Assembly (NCBI GenBank): GCA_046727955.1 | Contig: JBKPDO010000017.1 | Span: 1 to 12,644, forward strand | Origin: DASVXQ01 sp046727955 | GTDB lineage: Bacteria; Actinomycetota; CALGFH01 | Direction of reading: 5' to 3' | Length of the DNA: 12,644 bases | Shown: piece after piece, positions 6,350 to 12,644 of the stretch | Layout: each line of letters opens with the position of its first letter | Numbering within the stretch: position 1 is the first letter of the stretch | The notes under the pieces: generated by a model | The model's input: only the letters and a program-made list of their open reading frames with translations | Databases searched by the model: none | What the model was told of the DNA's origin: nothing | Program-made: the position numbers and the translations under genes

Positions 6350-7821
6350 GCGCCCCGGCGCCCATCGCTACGCTCTCACCTGACCAGACCACCACCACGG
6401 CGGACCCCTCTGCGGTTGCGCGGGTCCGCGAGGCCTGGCAGGCACGAGAGGCCAGCGGTGGGCAGCGGCTAGTCGCTGCGGAGGTCGCGCGTGAGCTTGG
6501 CTGTAGCGACACCATGGTCAAGCTCACGCTGCGTGCCCTACGTGGCCAGCGTGAGCAGGCCAGCGACCCGGCGATCGCCTTCGACCGGATAGAGCACCTG
6601 TACCGCACCCAGGAACGGGCCGGCGGGCAGCATCTCCAGGTCGATCAGGTCGCGGCCGAGGTCGGCGCCAACCCCCGCTATGTGGGCGCCACGCTGTACG
6701 TGCTGCGTGCGCTTGACCGCGACGGCCCACCAGCGCGAGCGCAGTGGGCAGTCAGTCGACAGCATACCGCCGGGCCGGCAGACCTCGGGCAGCTCGCCAG
6801 CCAGCGCCGCCAGGCCGAACGTGGCATGGATGGCGACTGGCGCGCCAAGGCTGCCTGCACGGGGCCAGCGGTTGACCCCGAGGTGTTCTTCCCCGAGATC
6901 GGCCAGGGCTGGAAGGCGACCGAGGCCAAGGCGATCTGCTCGGGTTGCACGGTGCGGGCTGCCTGCCTGCACGAGGCCCTGACCGGCCCCCAGGCCCACG
7001 GTGAGGACGCCTACGGCATCTTCGGCGGCACCAGCCAGGCCGAGCGCCGCCGCCTACGCGGCCGGCAATCCCTGGCCACCCCAACCCCGTTCTACCAGGA
7101 CCGCGAGCAGGCCGCCAACGCGCTCACCCTGGCCCGCCAGCTCGGCATCGTCCAGGCAGCACGGCAGCTTGGGGTGTCCACCGAGGCGCTGTACTCGGCC
7201 TGGGACCACCACCAGCTCGGCCGCCCAACCGGCCACCGTGGCAGCTCGCCCTCGGTATTCCTCACCGACCGCGCCGCCGCTGAGCAGACGTTTCAGCGCG
7301 CCCGACAGGTCGGCATCACCGCCGCCGCCAACGAGGCCGGCGTCAACCACCAGGCGCTCCGCAAGGCATGGCAGCGGCACGGCCTCGGCCTGCCTGAACG
7401 GCTGCCCCAGGAGCGCCAACCCACCGCCCGGCCGCTGACCCGGGCGTTTCTGGCCCTGCCGGGCAACGAAGCATTCGCCCGGCCCATCGGTGCCAGCCCG
7501 GCGCGGCTGGCCGCCCGGGCGCGGCGCCTGGAGGAGCTGGAGACCCTTGGCCCGCGGGTGGCCTACGACCTGGCGGCCGAGAACCGCGCCCGCCGCTCCC
7601 AGAGCCGGGCATGGGCCGTGACCACCCGGGCGCAGCGCGCCCACGAGCTCGCGGCCGACCGTGCCGCAGCTCCCCCGGTTGACCGGCACGAGCAGGTGCG
7701 CCAGCGGCTGCTTGCGGGCTACCAGCGGCGCCAGGCCGCCCGGACCGAACGCGCCGCCGCCGCGCGTCCCGCCCGGACCCGAACCACAGCCAACCCCGCA
7801 GACCAGGAGCGCGAACGATGA
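6346..7821 (+). CDS. Multi-domain regulator: HTH-HTH-WhiB-HTH-HTH fusion
   Basis: This 491-residue protein has a WhiB-type iron-sulfur domain in its middle. The four cluster cysteines are C171, C198, C201 and C207 (C-x26-C-x2-C-x5-C), in DWRAKAACTGP and ICSGCTVRAACLHEAL. They are followed by the turn motif GIFGG (224-228; canonical GIWGG or GVWGG) and basic ERRRLRGR. Before it are two similar winged-helix-like repeats (about 24-66 and 79-122, each with GGQ-L-x2-x3-VA-E-G). After it are two similar HTH repeats (about 257-293 LARQLGIVQAARQLGVSTEA, and 313-350 RARQVGITAAANEAGVNHQA). Ordinary WhiB proteins are around 80-140 residues, so this is exceptionally long. The GTG start with GGGAGGG upstream overlaps the previous stop. 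WhiB proteins are cluster-containing transcription factors, so a redox- or NO-responsive regulator of the element is inferred. Confidence 0.8.
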   Translation: MSAPAPIATLSPDQTTTTADPSAVARVREAWQAREASGGQRLVAAEVARELGCSDTMVKLTLRALRGQREQASDPAIAFDRIEHLYRTQERAGGQHLQVDQVAAEVGANPRYVGATLYVLRALDRDGPPARAQWAVSRQHTAGPADLGQLASQRRQAERGMDGDWRAKAACTGPAVDPEVFFPEIGQGWKATEAKAICSGCTVRAACLHEALTGPQAHGEDAYGIFGGTSQAERRRLRGRQSLATPTPFYQDREQAANALTLARQLGIVQAARQLGVSTEALYSAWDHHQLGRPTGHRGSSPSVFLTDRAAAEQTFQRARQVGITAAANEAGVNHQALRKAWQRHGLGLPERLPQERQPTARPLTRAFLALPGNEAFARPIGASPARLAARARRLEELETLGPRVAYDLAAENRARRSQSRAWAVTTRAQRAHELAADRAAAPPVDRHEQVRQRLLAGYQRRQAARTERAAAARPARTRTTANPADQERER

Positions 7822-8798
7822 CCCGACCCCCTGACAACCCCCTGCTGAACGCGGCGCTGGACTACGCCGCGCGTGGCGTCCCGGTGCTCCCGGTGCACTG
7901 CCCGACCATCCGGCCCGGCCGTGAGGTCGCCTGCTCGTGCGGCGACCCGGTGTGCGGGTCGATCGGCAAACACCCCATCACGCAGCATGGGCTCAACGAT
8001 GCCAGCACCAACCGCGAGCAGGTCCAATGGTGGTGGCGGCGCTTCCCACAGGCCAACATTGGCCTTGCCACCGGGCACCGGTTCGACGTGCTCGACGTGG
8101 ACGGCCCAACCGGCGAGCGGTCGATCGCGCGCCTGTCGGCCGCCCACCCGTTCGGCCCGCCCGGACCGGTGGTGCGCACCGGCCGCGGCGGCTGGCACGT
8201 CTACCTCGCCCCAACCGGCCTGGGCAACCCCAAGCCACGGGACCTGGAGAAGGTGGACTGGCGCGGCCTGGGCGGCTACGTGCTCGCCCCACCCTCGCGG
8301 CACGCGACCGGTCGGCGCTACCGCTGGGTCCGGGACCTGGACACCCCCATCCCGGAGGTGCCCCCGGCGCTGCGGGAGCGGCTGGAACGCCCGGCGCCAG
8401 CTCAACCGGCCCGGCCAACCCTCCGGCCGCTCACGGCCGAGCACCCGTACGGGCAGCGTGCGTTGGAGGCGCGCCTTGCCGAGGTCGCGCGTGCGCCCAA
8501 GGGCGACCGCAATCACACGCTGTACGCCGCGGGCCTGCGGCTGTTCAGCCTGGTCGCCGGCGGCGTGCTGGAGCGCGAGCAGGTGGAGGCCGGCTTGCTC
8601 GCCGCCGCGGAGCGCTCCGGGCTGCTTGGGGAGGAGCCGACGCAGACCCGCAACACGATCCTGTCGGCCGAGAAGGTCGGCAGGCAGCATCCGGCCGGCG
8701 TGCCCACCCGGGACCGGCCGCCGCGGCGCTTCCCGACCACCAGCCGGCATCGGCCCGACCGCCGCTCCGGCCGAGAGGAGCGTGAGCGCGATGGCTGA
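7818..8798 (+). CDS. Bifunctional primase/polymerase (Prim-Pol) replication protein, RepPP-like
   Basis: This 326-residue protein matches the archaeo-eukaryotic primase-type Prim-Pol domain (about 8-175). The visible motifs are a Cys cluster (C28, C39, C41, C46) running into GKHP (50-53), the metal-binding FDVLDVDG (D93 and D95), RTGRGGWHVYL with H127, and WRGLGGYVLAPPSRH (148-162) with RYRW. The C-terminal part (about 205-290, RNHTLYAAGLRLFSLVAGG) looks like the helical accessory region seen after many such primases. The last 35 residues are disordered and basic. Prim-Pol proteins of this kind (RepPP) are one of the known replication initiator classes of actinomycete integrative elements, so priming or initiation of the excised circle is the likely role. 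It starts in an ATGA overlap with the WhiB fusion and overlaps the next gene by 8 bp. No helicase domain is fused. Confidence 0.88.
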   Translation: MTRPPDNPLLNAALDYAARGVPVLPVHCPTIRPGREVACSCGDPVCGSIGKHPITQHGLNDASTNREQVQWWWRRFPQANIGLATGHRFDVLDVDGPTGERSIARLSAAHPFGPPGPVVRTGRGGWHVYLAPTGLGNPKPRDLEKVDWRGLGGYVLAPPSRHATGRRYRWVRDLDTPIPEVPPALRERLERPAPAQPARPTLRPLTAEHPYGQRALEARLAEVARAPKGDRNHTLYAAGLRLFSLVAGGVLEREQVEAGLLAAAERSGLLGEEPTQTRNTILSAEKVGRQHPAGVPTRDRPPRRFPTTSRHRPDRRSGREERERDG

Positions 8799-9273
8799 CC
8801 CCGCCGCCGTGGCCGCACGCCACACCCACAAGCGCTGTCCGGACTGCCGGCGGGTCCTGCCGGCCGAGGCGTTCTACCGGCGCCCGGACGGCTACCTGTC
8901 GGCCTACTGCAAGGCCCACCAGCTCGAGCGCGGCCGGGCCTGGCGCCAGCGCTCCCGCCCACAGGGACGGACCCGACACGCGCCCGCCCGAGGCGCCGAC
9001 ACAAACCGCCTACCGGCCGCGCCGCTGCTGGCCGCCGTGCGCCGCCATGCCGACCAGCGGCGCCTGCCGCTGCGCGACCTGCTCGGCCCAGAGCTGTTCG
9101 GCGCCTACGGCAACGCCCACCAGGCCGGCACCGTCAGCCTGATCGTGCTGGAGCGCTTCTGTGACGAGGTGCTCGGCTGGCATCCCCGCATGCTCTACGG
9201 CGACACCTACGACCGCGCCGCCTTCGCAGCCAACGGCAAGCGGTCGAAGCAGGATCGGGGGGCAGACCGATGA
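8791..9273 (+). CDS. Second zinc-ribbon protein with HTH-like C-terminus
   Basis: This 160-residue protein begins with a zinc module of the same design as the product of the gene at 4066: CPDC (C16, C19), 20 residues containing AEAFYRRPDGYLSAY, then CKAH (C40, H43). A basic linker follows (about 44-75). The C-terminal ~85 residues read LLAAVRRHADQRRLPLRDLL, then HQAGTVSLIVLERFCDEVLGWHPRMLYGD. This resembles the second half of an XRE-like HTH domain in which a helix is followed by LGxHPxxLYG, as in many actinobacterial plasmid proteins. I infer a DNA-binding regulator or replication accessory. The ATG at 8791 has GAGAGGAG about 10 nt upstream and overlaps the Prim-Pol stop by 8 bp. The stop overlaps the next gene as ATGA. 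No family can be named with certainty. Confidence 0.72.
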   Translation: MADPAAVAARHTHKRCPDCRRVLPAEAFYRRPDGYLSAYCKAHQLERGRAWRQRSRPQGRTRHAPARGADTNRLPAAPLLAAVRRHADQRRLPLRDLLGPELFGAYGNAHQAGTVSLIVLERFCDEVLGWHPRMLYGDTYDRAAFAANGKRSKQDRGADR

Positions 9274-10082
9274 CCCCCACGCGTCCTGTCGGACCTGCGC
9301 CTCGTCCTGCGCGGGACTGGACCGATACGGCGATCGAGTGGGCCAGCGGCATCACCGCGGTTGCCATGTTCGCCTACGGCGTCGCGCTGTCCTACTCGGT
9401 CCTGCACCGTATCGCCCGCGCTGCCGGCCTGCCCGCCTGGGCAGCCGACCTGTGGCCGCTGGGCTTCGAGGCGTTCATGGCCTCCGCCGCCCTGAACGCA
9501 CTCGCTGACCAGCGCCAGCGCGGCGACCGGCCCGACTGGTGGCAGCGCGTCCCCTGGTATCCCTGGGTCCTGACCGCGTTGACGGCTGGGGGGTCGATCC
9601 TGCTCAACTGGTTCCACCCCGCGATCCCGCTGGACCCCCCACCGGGCTGGCTGGTCTCGCTGGTCTACGGCCTGCCGCCGCTGGCGGCCGTGTTCGCCTG
9701 GCACCTGTTCTTGCAGCGTCTCGCCCACCGCCGCCACCGCGAGCCTGTGTCCCACGATGGCGGTCCTGTCCTGGCCGAGCAGGACGGTCCTGAAGACGAG
9801 CAGGACCAGCAGGACGCCTCAGCACCTGCGGTCAGTGCTCGCGTCGCGCCAGCGCCGGAGCATACCGGCGATCCCCGCGGGCTCATTCGTACGATGCTGG
9901 CCACTGAGACGCCCGAGGCGCCGGTCGGCTGGCAGCAGATCACAGCCCAGACCGGACTGTCGCGCTCCCGCGCCTACGCCCTGCTGCGCCAGGAACGTGC
10001 CCGGGCAAACAGCAATGGAGAGCAGCCACCTGGCCGCGCCACCAGCGGCACCACCGCGACTGCGCCATTACCGCCTGAGTGA
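9270..10082 (+). CDS. DUF2637 (SpdB-like) membrane protein with C-terminal HTH
   Basis: This 270-residue protein has four likely membrane segments: about 24-47 (WASGITAVAMFAYGVALSYS), 60-80 (DLWPLGFEAFMASAALNALA), 97-115 and 127-150. The text GVALSYSVLHRIARAAGLP followed by a LWPLGFEAF segment is characteristic of DUF2637 proteins, which are common on actinobacterial plasmids and AICEs and are related to the Spd transfer/spread proteins. A charged low-complexity linker (about 160-195, rich in Asp, Glu and Gln) leads to a predicted HTH at about 218-243 (GWQQITAQTGLSRSRAYALL). The topology would put this HTH in the cytoplasm, so the protein could hold element DNA at the membrane. It starts inside the preceding stop (ATGA) and is the last gene of the operon. 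The iteron-like repeats start about 38 bp after its stop. Confidence 0.82.
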   Translation: MTPTRPVGPAPRPARDWTDTAIEWASGITAVAMFAYGVALSYSVLHRIARAAGLPAWAADLWPLGFEAFMASAALNALADQRQRGDRPDWWQRVPWYPWVLTALTAGGSILLNWFHPAIPLDPPPGWLVSLVYGLPPLAAVFAWHLFLQRLAHRRHREPVSHDGGPVLAEQDGPEDEQDQQDASAPAVSARVAPAPEHTGDPRGLIRTMLATETPEAPVGWQQITAQTGLSRSRAYALLRQERARANSNGEQPPGRATSGTTATAPLPPE

Positions 10083-10119
10083 CGCGCAGATGGTCACGGC
10101 CCGCGCTGAGTGGCGACGA

Positions 10120-10373
10120 ACGAACCGTCACGCTCGGCGCGAGGCCATCTCTCACGCGACACCAACGGATCGTCATAGCGCGCGTGTCGAACGGATCGTC
10201 ACAGCACAGGACACAGACGGATCGTCACACTCGGACCACGAGCGGATTGTCATCAACCGTGACGCTCGAATCGTCACACCACGTAATGCACGGTTCGTCA
10301 CGCCTGCCTTGCTGAGCACTCAGGGGGTAATGAACCGTTCGTAGCTGCTGGACAAGCAGGTGTGACGAACCGT
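10120..10373. repeat. Iteron-like array of a 12-bp motif
   Basis: The consensus is acggatcgtcac. Direct copies start at 10120 (acgaaccgtcac), 10165 (acggatcgtcat), 10191 and 10217 (both exact), 10242 (gcggattgtcat), 10266 (tcgaatcgtcac) and 10290 (acggttcgtcac). From 10165 on, the spacing is 26, 26, 25, 24 and 24 bp. Inverted copies follow at 10327-10338 (10 of 12 to the 10290 copy) and 10362-10373, which is the exact reverse complement of the 10290 copy. A weak extra copy may lie at 10086-10097. Repeats of this length and regularity after a replication operon resemble iterons of a replication origin, or a ParB-type or regulator-binding array. Confidence 0.85.
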
Positions 10374-10394
10374 TCGGCTCCACCTCACATATGC

Positions 10395-10413
10395 AGCCAA
10401 CGATTCGTTGGCT
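10395..10413. promoter_or_regulatory. Perfect 19-bp palindrome (operator-like)
   Basis: agccaacgattcgttggct has two 9-bp arms that pair perfectly around a single central base. It contains cgattcgt, which resembles the iteron core, so the same protein may bind both. It sits between the iteron array and the STAND NTPase gene, roughly 200 bp upstream of that start. Confidence 0.6.
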
Positions 10414-10606
10414 CATCGACCTCGTCGTTGTAAGGGACCAGAACATAAGTTCGGCAGACGGAGGGAACTGTGAGCGTGGTCGGCTTCGCTATTTCGGCCA
10501 GTCAGCGGCCTACCTCACAGATACGATGATCGAGTCTTCACTGTGGCACTACCACGCATCATAGTGAACCGCGCGGGTATGCCTGAACCATAGAGGCCGG
10601 AAGGCA

Positions 10607-12644
10607 ATGGCCGACAAGCCGTTGACATGGCAGGAGATCATTCGGCGTCGCCAGCAGTTGGGCTTCGTCGGACGCCAGGAGCACCTGACCCGGTTCCGGG
10701 AGAACTTCACCCTGCCTGCCGATGACCCTGGCCGCTGCCTGCTATTCAACATCCACGGCGACGCCGGGGTCGGCAAGACCTATCTGGTCCGCCAACTCGC
10801 CGGGGTCGCCCGCGAGATCGGCGCCCGCAGCGTGGTTATCGACGACGGCGCTCATGACATTCCCGAGGCGCTAGCTGCGATCGCGGCTGGCTTAGAGCGC
10901 AGTGGACAGTCCAAGGAGCTGAAGGAGTTCCGTGAACGCCACGACGCCTACCAGCAGCGCCGCCACGAGCTGACAGCCGACCCCCAGGCGCCCCCGAGCG
11001 CTGCGCTGCTGGTGGCCCGGACGATCGTTAAGGTGGGGTTGCGAGCCGGGCGTGGCGTGCCAGTTGTGGGGCCAATCGCTGAGGTAGTGGACGCGGAGAC
11101 GATCGTCGACCAGGCGGAGCAGCTCCGGGTCTATCTCAGCCGGAAGTTCCGCAACAGCGACGACGTGCACCTGATGCTCTCACCCGAGGAGGCGTTGACC
11201 CCGCCGCTGCTGCGGGGTCTGTCGGCGATGGCCACCCAGCAGTCAATCGCGCTGTTTTTCGACACCTACGAGCGGACCGCGCCGTTCTTGGACGACTGGC
11301 TACTGGCGTTGGTGGAGGGGCGGCTTGGGGAGCTGCCGAGCAACCTGATCCTCACGGTCGCCGGTCAGTACCCGCTGGATGCTGGCCGCTGGGAGCCCTA
11401 TGCGGTGGCAGGGCTGATCGCAGACATCCCGCTCGCACCGTTCACCGAGCACGAGGCCCGCCAGTACCTCGCTCAGCAGGACGTCACCGCCGAACCTGTA
11501 GTCCAGGTGATCATGGGCCTGTCCGGCGGCCTGCCGCTGCTGGTCGCGATGCTGGCCGAGGGCCGCCCGGAGGATCCTACGGCGATCGGCGACCTCACTG
11601 GTAGCGCGGTCGAGCGGTTCCTGCGGTGGGAGGATGATGAGCGGCGTCGGTCGGCCGCACTGACCGCTGCGCTGCCCCGCTTCCTTAACCAGGATCTGCT
11701 GGCGGCCTTGTTCGGCCCCGAGGATGCGGGGGAGTTGTTCGCCTGGCTGCGAGCCCGACCGTTTGTGACCGAACGCAGCGCCGGCTGGCAATACCACGAA
11801 GTCGTCCGTGCTCCCATGCTGCGGCACCTGCGCAAGCAGTCACCGCAAGCCTGGTCTAGCCAACATCAGGCGCTCGTTGAGCACTTTCGCCAGCGGCGCG
11901 CCGTTCTCCAGCTTTCGGATAAGGAGGGCTGGCATGACGGGACCTGGCAGAGCTTGCTGCTCGAAGAGCTCTACCATCAGCTCTGCGCCGCTGCCGCGCC
12001 CGCGATCCCGGTCGCGTTGAACCAACTTGTCCGCGCCTATCATGAAGCCCAGATGCTAGCTCGCCGCTGGGCGGAGACCCTGCAGCAGGCCGGCGACGAC
12101 GCCGACGATGCTCTGATCCGGCAGTTGGCCGAGCGTCTCCACTTGGCCACAGCCACAGCGGCAACTGACCGCAAGGCCTGGATGGAAACACTTTCCGCGC
12201 TCATCAGCAGCGGTCAGCTCACCGCGGAGGGCCAGGTGGTTGCGCTTATCGAACGCGCCGAGCTTTACGCTCGGGCTGACGACTTCACGCGGGCATTAGC
12301 CGACCTGGACCGCGCGATCGACCTTGACTCGAAATACGCTCCTGCGTTTTCCGTTCGCGGCGCTACGCACGGGAGGATGGGGCGCTACGAGGAGGCGCTG
12401 GCCGACCTCACCCGCGCGATCGACCTCGACCCCAAGTATGCCTGGGCACTCAGGAGCCGTGGGGAGACGTACCGGGCGATGGGGCGCTACGAGGAGGCGC
12501 TGGCCGACCTCACCCGCGCCATCGACCTCGCCCCCGAAGACGCCTGGGCGCTTGTGAATCGTGGGCAGACGTACCGGGCGATGGGACGCTACGAGGAGGC
12601 GCTGACCGACCTCACCCGCGCCATCGACCTCGCCCCCGAAGACG
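10607..12644 (+). CDS. STAND-type P-loop NTPase with TPR repeats (partial, runs off the right edge)
   Basis: The frame from the ATG at 10607 stays open to the window edge, giving 679 residues with no stop, so the gene is truncated by the window. The N-terminus has GFVGRQEHLTRF (19-30), a STAND/AAA-like entry motif, and a textbook Walker A GDAGVGKT (51-58). Walker B is IALFFDTYE (214-222), followed by LILTVAGQ (247-254) and a GGLP motif (307-310), the GxP signature of STAND ATPases. A helical region follows. The C-terminus is TPR: a degenerate unit (about 544-577), then 34-residue units from 578, 612 and 646, each with GRYEEAL-DLTRAIDL. GGAAGG lies only 2 nt before the ATG, and the frame upstream is closed by a TGA at 10565. 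STAND NTPases are switches used in signalling, regulation and anti-phage defence. The effector end is not visible, so the role is open. Confidence 0.85.
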   Translation, partial: MADKPLTWQEIIRRRQQLGFVGRQEHLTRFRENFTLPADDPGRCLLFNIHGDAGVGKTYLVRQLAGVAREIGARSVVIDDGAHDIPEALAAIAAGLERSGQSKELKEFRERHDAYQQRRHELTADPQAPPSAALLVARTIVKVGLRAGRGVPVVGPIAEVVDAETIVDQAEQLRVYLSRKFRNSDDVHLMLSPEEALTPPLLRGLSAMATQQSIALFFDTYERTAPFLDDWLLALVEGRLGELPSNLILTVAGQYPLDAGRWEPYAVAGLIADIPLAPFTEHEARQYLAQQDVTAEPVVQVIMGLSGGLPLLVAMLAEGRPEDPTAIGDLTGSAVERFLRWEDDERRRSAALTAALPRFLNQDLLAALFGPEDAGELFAWLRARPFVTERSAGWQYHEVVRAPMLRHLRKQSPQAWSSQHQALVEHFRQRRAVLQLSDKEGWHDGTWQSLLLEELYHQLCAAAAPAIPVALNQLVRAYHEAQMLARRWAETLQQAGDDADDALIRQLAERLHLATATAATDRKAWMETLSALISSGQLTAEGQVVALIERAELYARADDFTRALADLDRAIDLDSKYAPAFSVRGATHGRMGRYEEALADLTRAIDLDPKYAWALRSRGETYRAMGRYEEALADLTRAIDLAPEDAWALVNRGQTYRAMGRYEEALTDLTRAIDLAPED
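12338..12643 (+). repeat. Tandem 102-bp repeats encoding TPR units
   Basis: Three full units, 12338-12439, 12440-12541 and 12542-12643, each encode 34 residues. The stretch beginning atggg(g/a)cgctacgagg recurs at 12377, 12479 and 12581, exactly 102 bp apart, with almost no base differences over roughly 40 bp. The similarity at DNA level, not only protein level, indicates recent duplication or gene conversion. The array may continue past the window. Confidence 0.9.

Larger units (their letters stand above)
10083..10606. other. Non-coding region with iteron-like repeats: candidate origin or operator region
   Basis: This 524-bp stretch has no convincing gene. Positions 10120-10373 hold the repeat array and 10395-10413 the palindrome. 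From about 10380 to 10590 it is less GC-rich than its surroundings. A 19-codon frame at 10470-10529 starts with GTG 5 nt after GGAGGG and could be a leader peptide, but nothing else supports it. An inverted repeat ttcact/agtgaa (10537-10542 and 10563-10568) lies just upstream of the STAND gene, with catagt (10560-10565) at a plausible -10 position 17 nt after ttcact. Confidence 0.55.

Noticed and set aside
7719..8831. Minus-strand 370-codon open frame opposite the Prim-Pol gene
   Set aside because: The plus strand holds all the Prim-Pol motifs. The antisense translation is featureless.
9757..10344. 195-codon plus-strand frame over the DUF2637 3' end and the iterons
   Set aside because: It shares DNA with a clear membrane protein in another frame and with the non-coding repeats. 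The translation is Arg/Ser/Thr-rich without domains.
10120..10413. CRISPR array
   Set aside because: The repeats are only 12 bp and degenerate, with intervals of 12-14 bp and both orientations. There are no cas genes, so iterons fit better.
10470..10529. 19-codon leader peptide starting GTG after GGAGGG
   Set aside because: The ribosome site is good but there is no other support (no attenuator, no conserved composition). It is mentioned only as part of the gap description.

Overview
This is a high-GC window with actinobacterial character. The main evidence is a WhiB-type iron-sulfur domain, which is essentially confined to Actinomycetota and their phages and plasmids. A DUF2637 (SpdB-like) membrane protein, a Prim-Pol replication protein and GC-rich codon use agree with this. 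I cannot name the genus. Nearly everything in the window is mobile-element DNA, and I see no chromosomal housekeeping protein gene.

Layout from left to right. (1) Positions 42-1769, minus strand: an IS1634-family DDE transposase with a frameshift near its C-terminus. A 12-bp direct repeat flanks it. (2) Positions 1770-2340: mostly non-coding. It holds a start-less coding remnant (1908-2087) and a promoter with overlapping inverted repeats. (3) Positions 2341-3746: an xis-int pair (small HTH excisionase, tyrosine integrase) joined by an ATGA overlap. (4) Positions 3770-3827, minus strand: the 3' part of a tRNA-Leu(GAG), from the anticodon loop to the encoded CCA, with no 5' half. This is an attachment-site copy, with repeated GCTGTC motifs on both sides. 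(5) Positions 4066-10082: six plus-strand genes in which every neighbouring pair overlaps. They encode a zinc-ribbon protein, a VirD4/TraG-type coupling ATPase, an unusual HTH-HTH-WhiB-HTH-HTH regulator, a Prim-Pol replication protein, a second zinc-ribbon protein and a DUF2637 membrane protein with a C-terminal HTH. (6) Positions 10083-10606: non-coding DNA with an iteron-like array (seven direct and two inverted copies of a 12-bp motif) and a perfect 19-bp palindrome. It is a candidate replication origin, partition site or operator. (7) Position 10607 to the window edge: a large ORF, open at the right edge, encoding a STAND-type P-loop NTPase followed by TPR repeats whose DNA is nearly identical at a 102-bp period.

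How the genes fit together (inference). The content matches an actinomycete integrative and conjugative element (AICE) of the Prim-Pol (RepPP) replication type. Int and Xis would move it in and out of tRNA-Leu. The Prim-Pol protein and the iteron region would support replication of the excised circle. The coupling ATPase and the DUF2637 protein would act in transfer, and the WhiB fusion and zinc-ribbon proteins could regulate the operon. Element genes lie on both sides of the att copy, so the sequence is either a circular attP form or a tandem or composite insertion. The STAND-TPR protein is the likeliest cargo, possibly defence or signalling. The HTH-WhiB-HTH fusion and the paired zinc-ribbon proteins are the least familiar parts.
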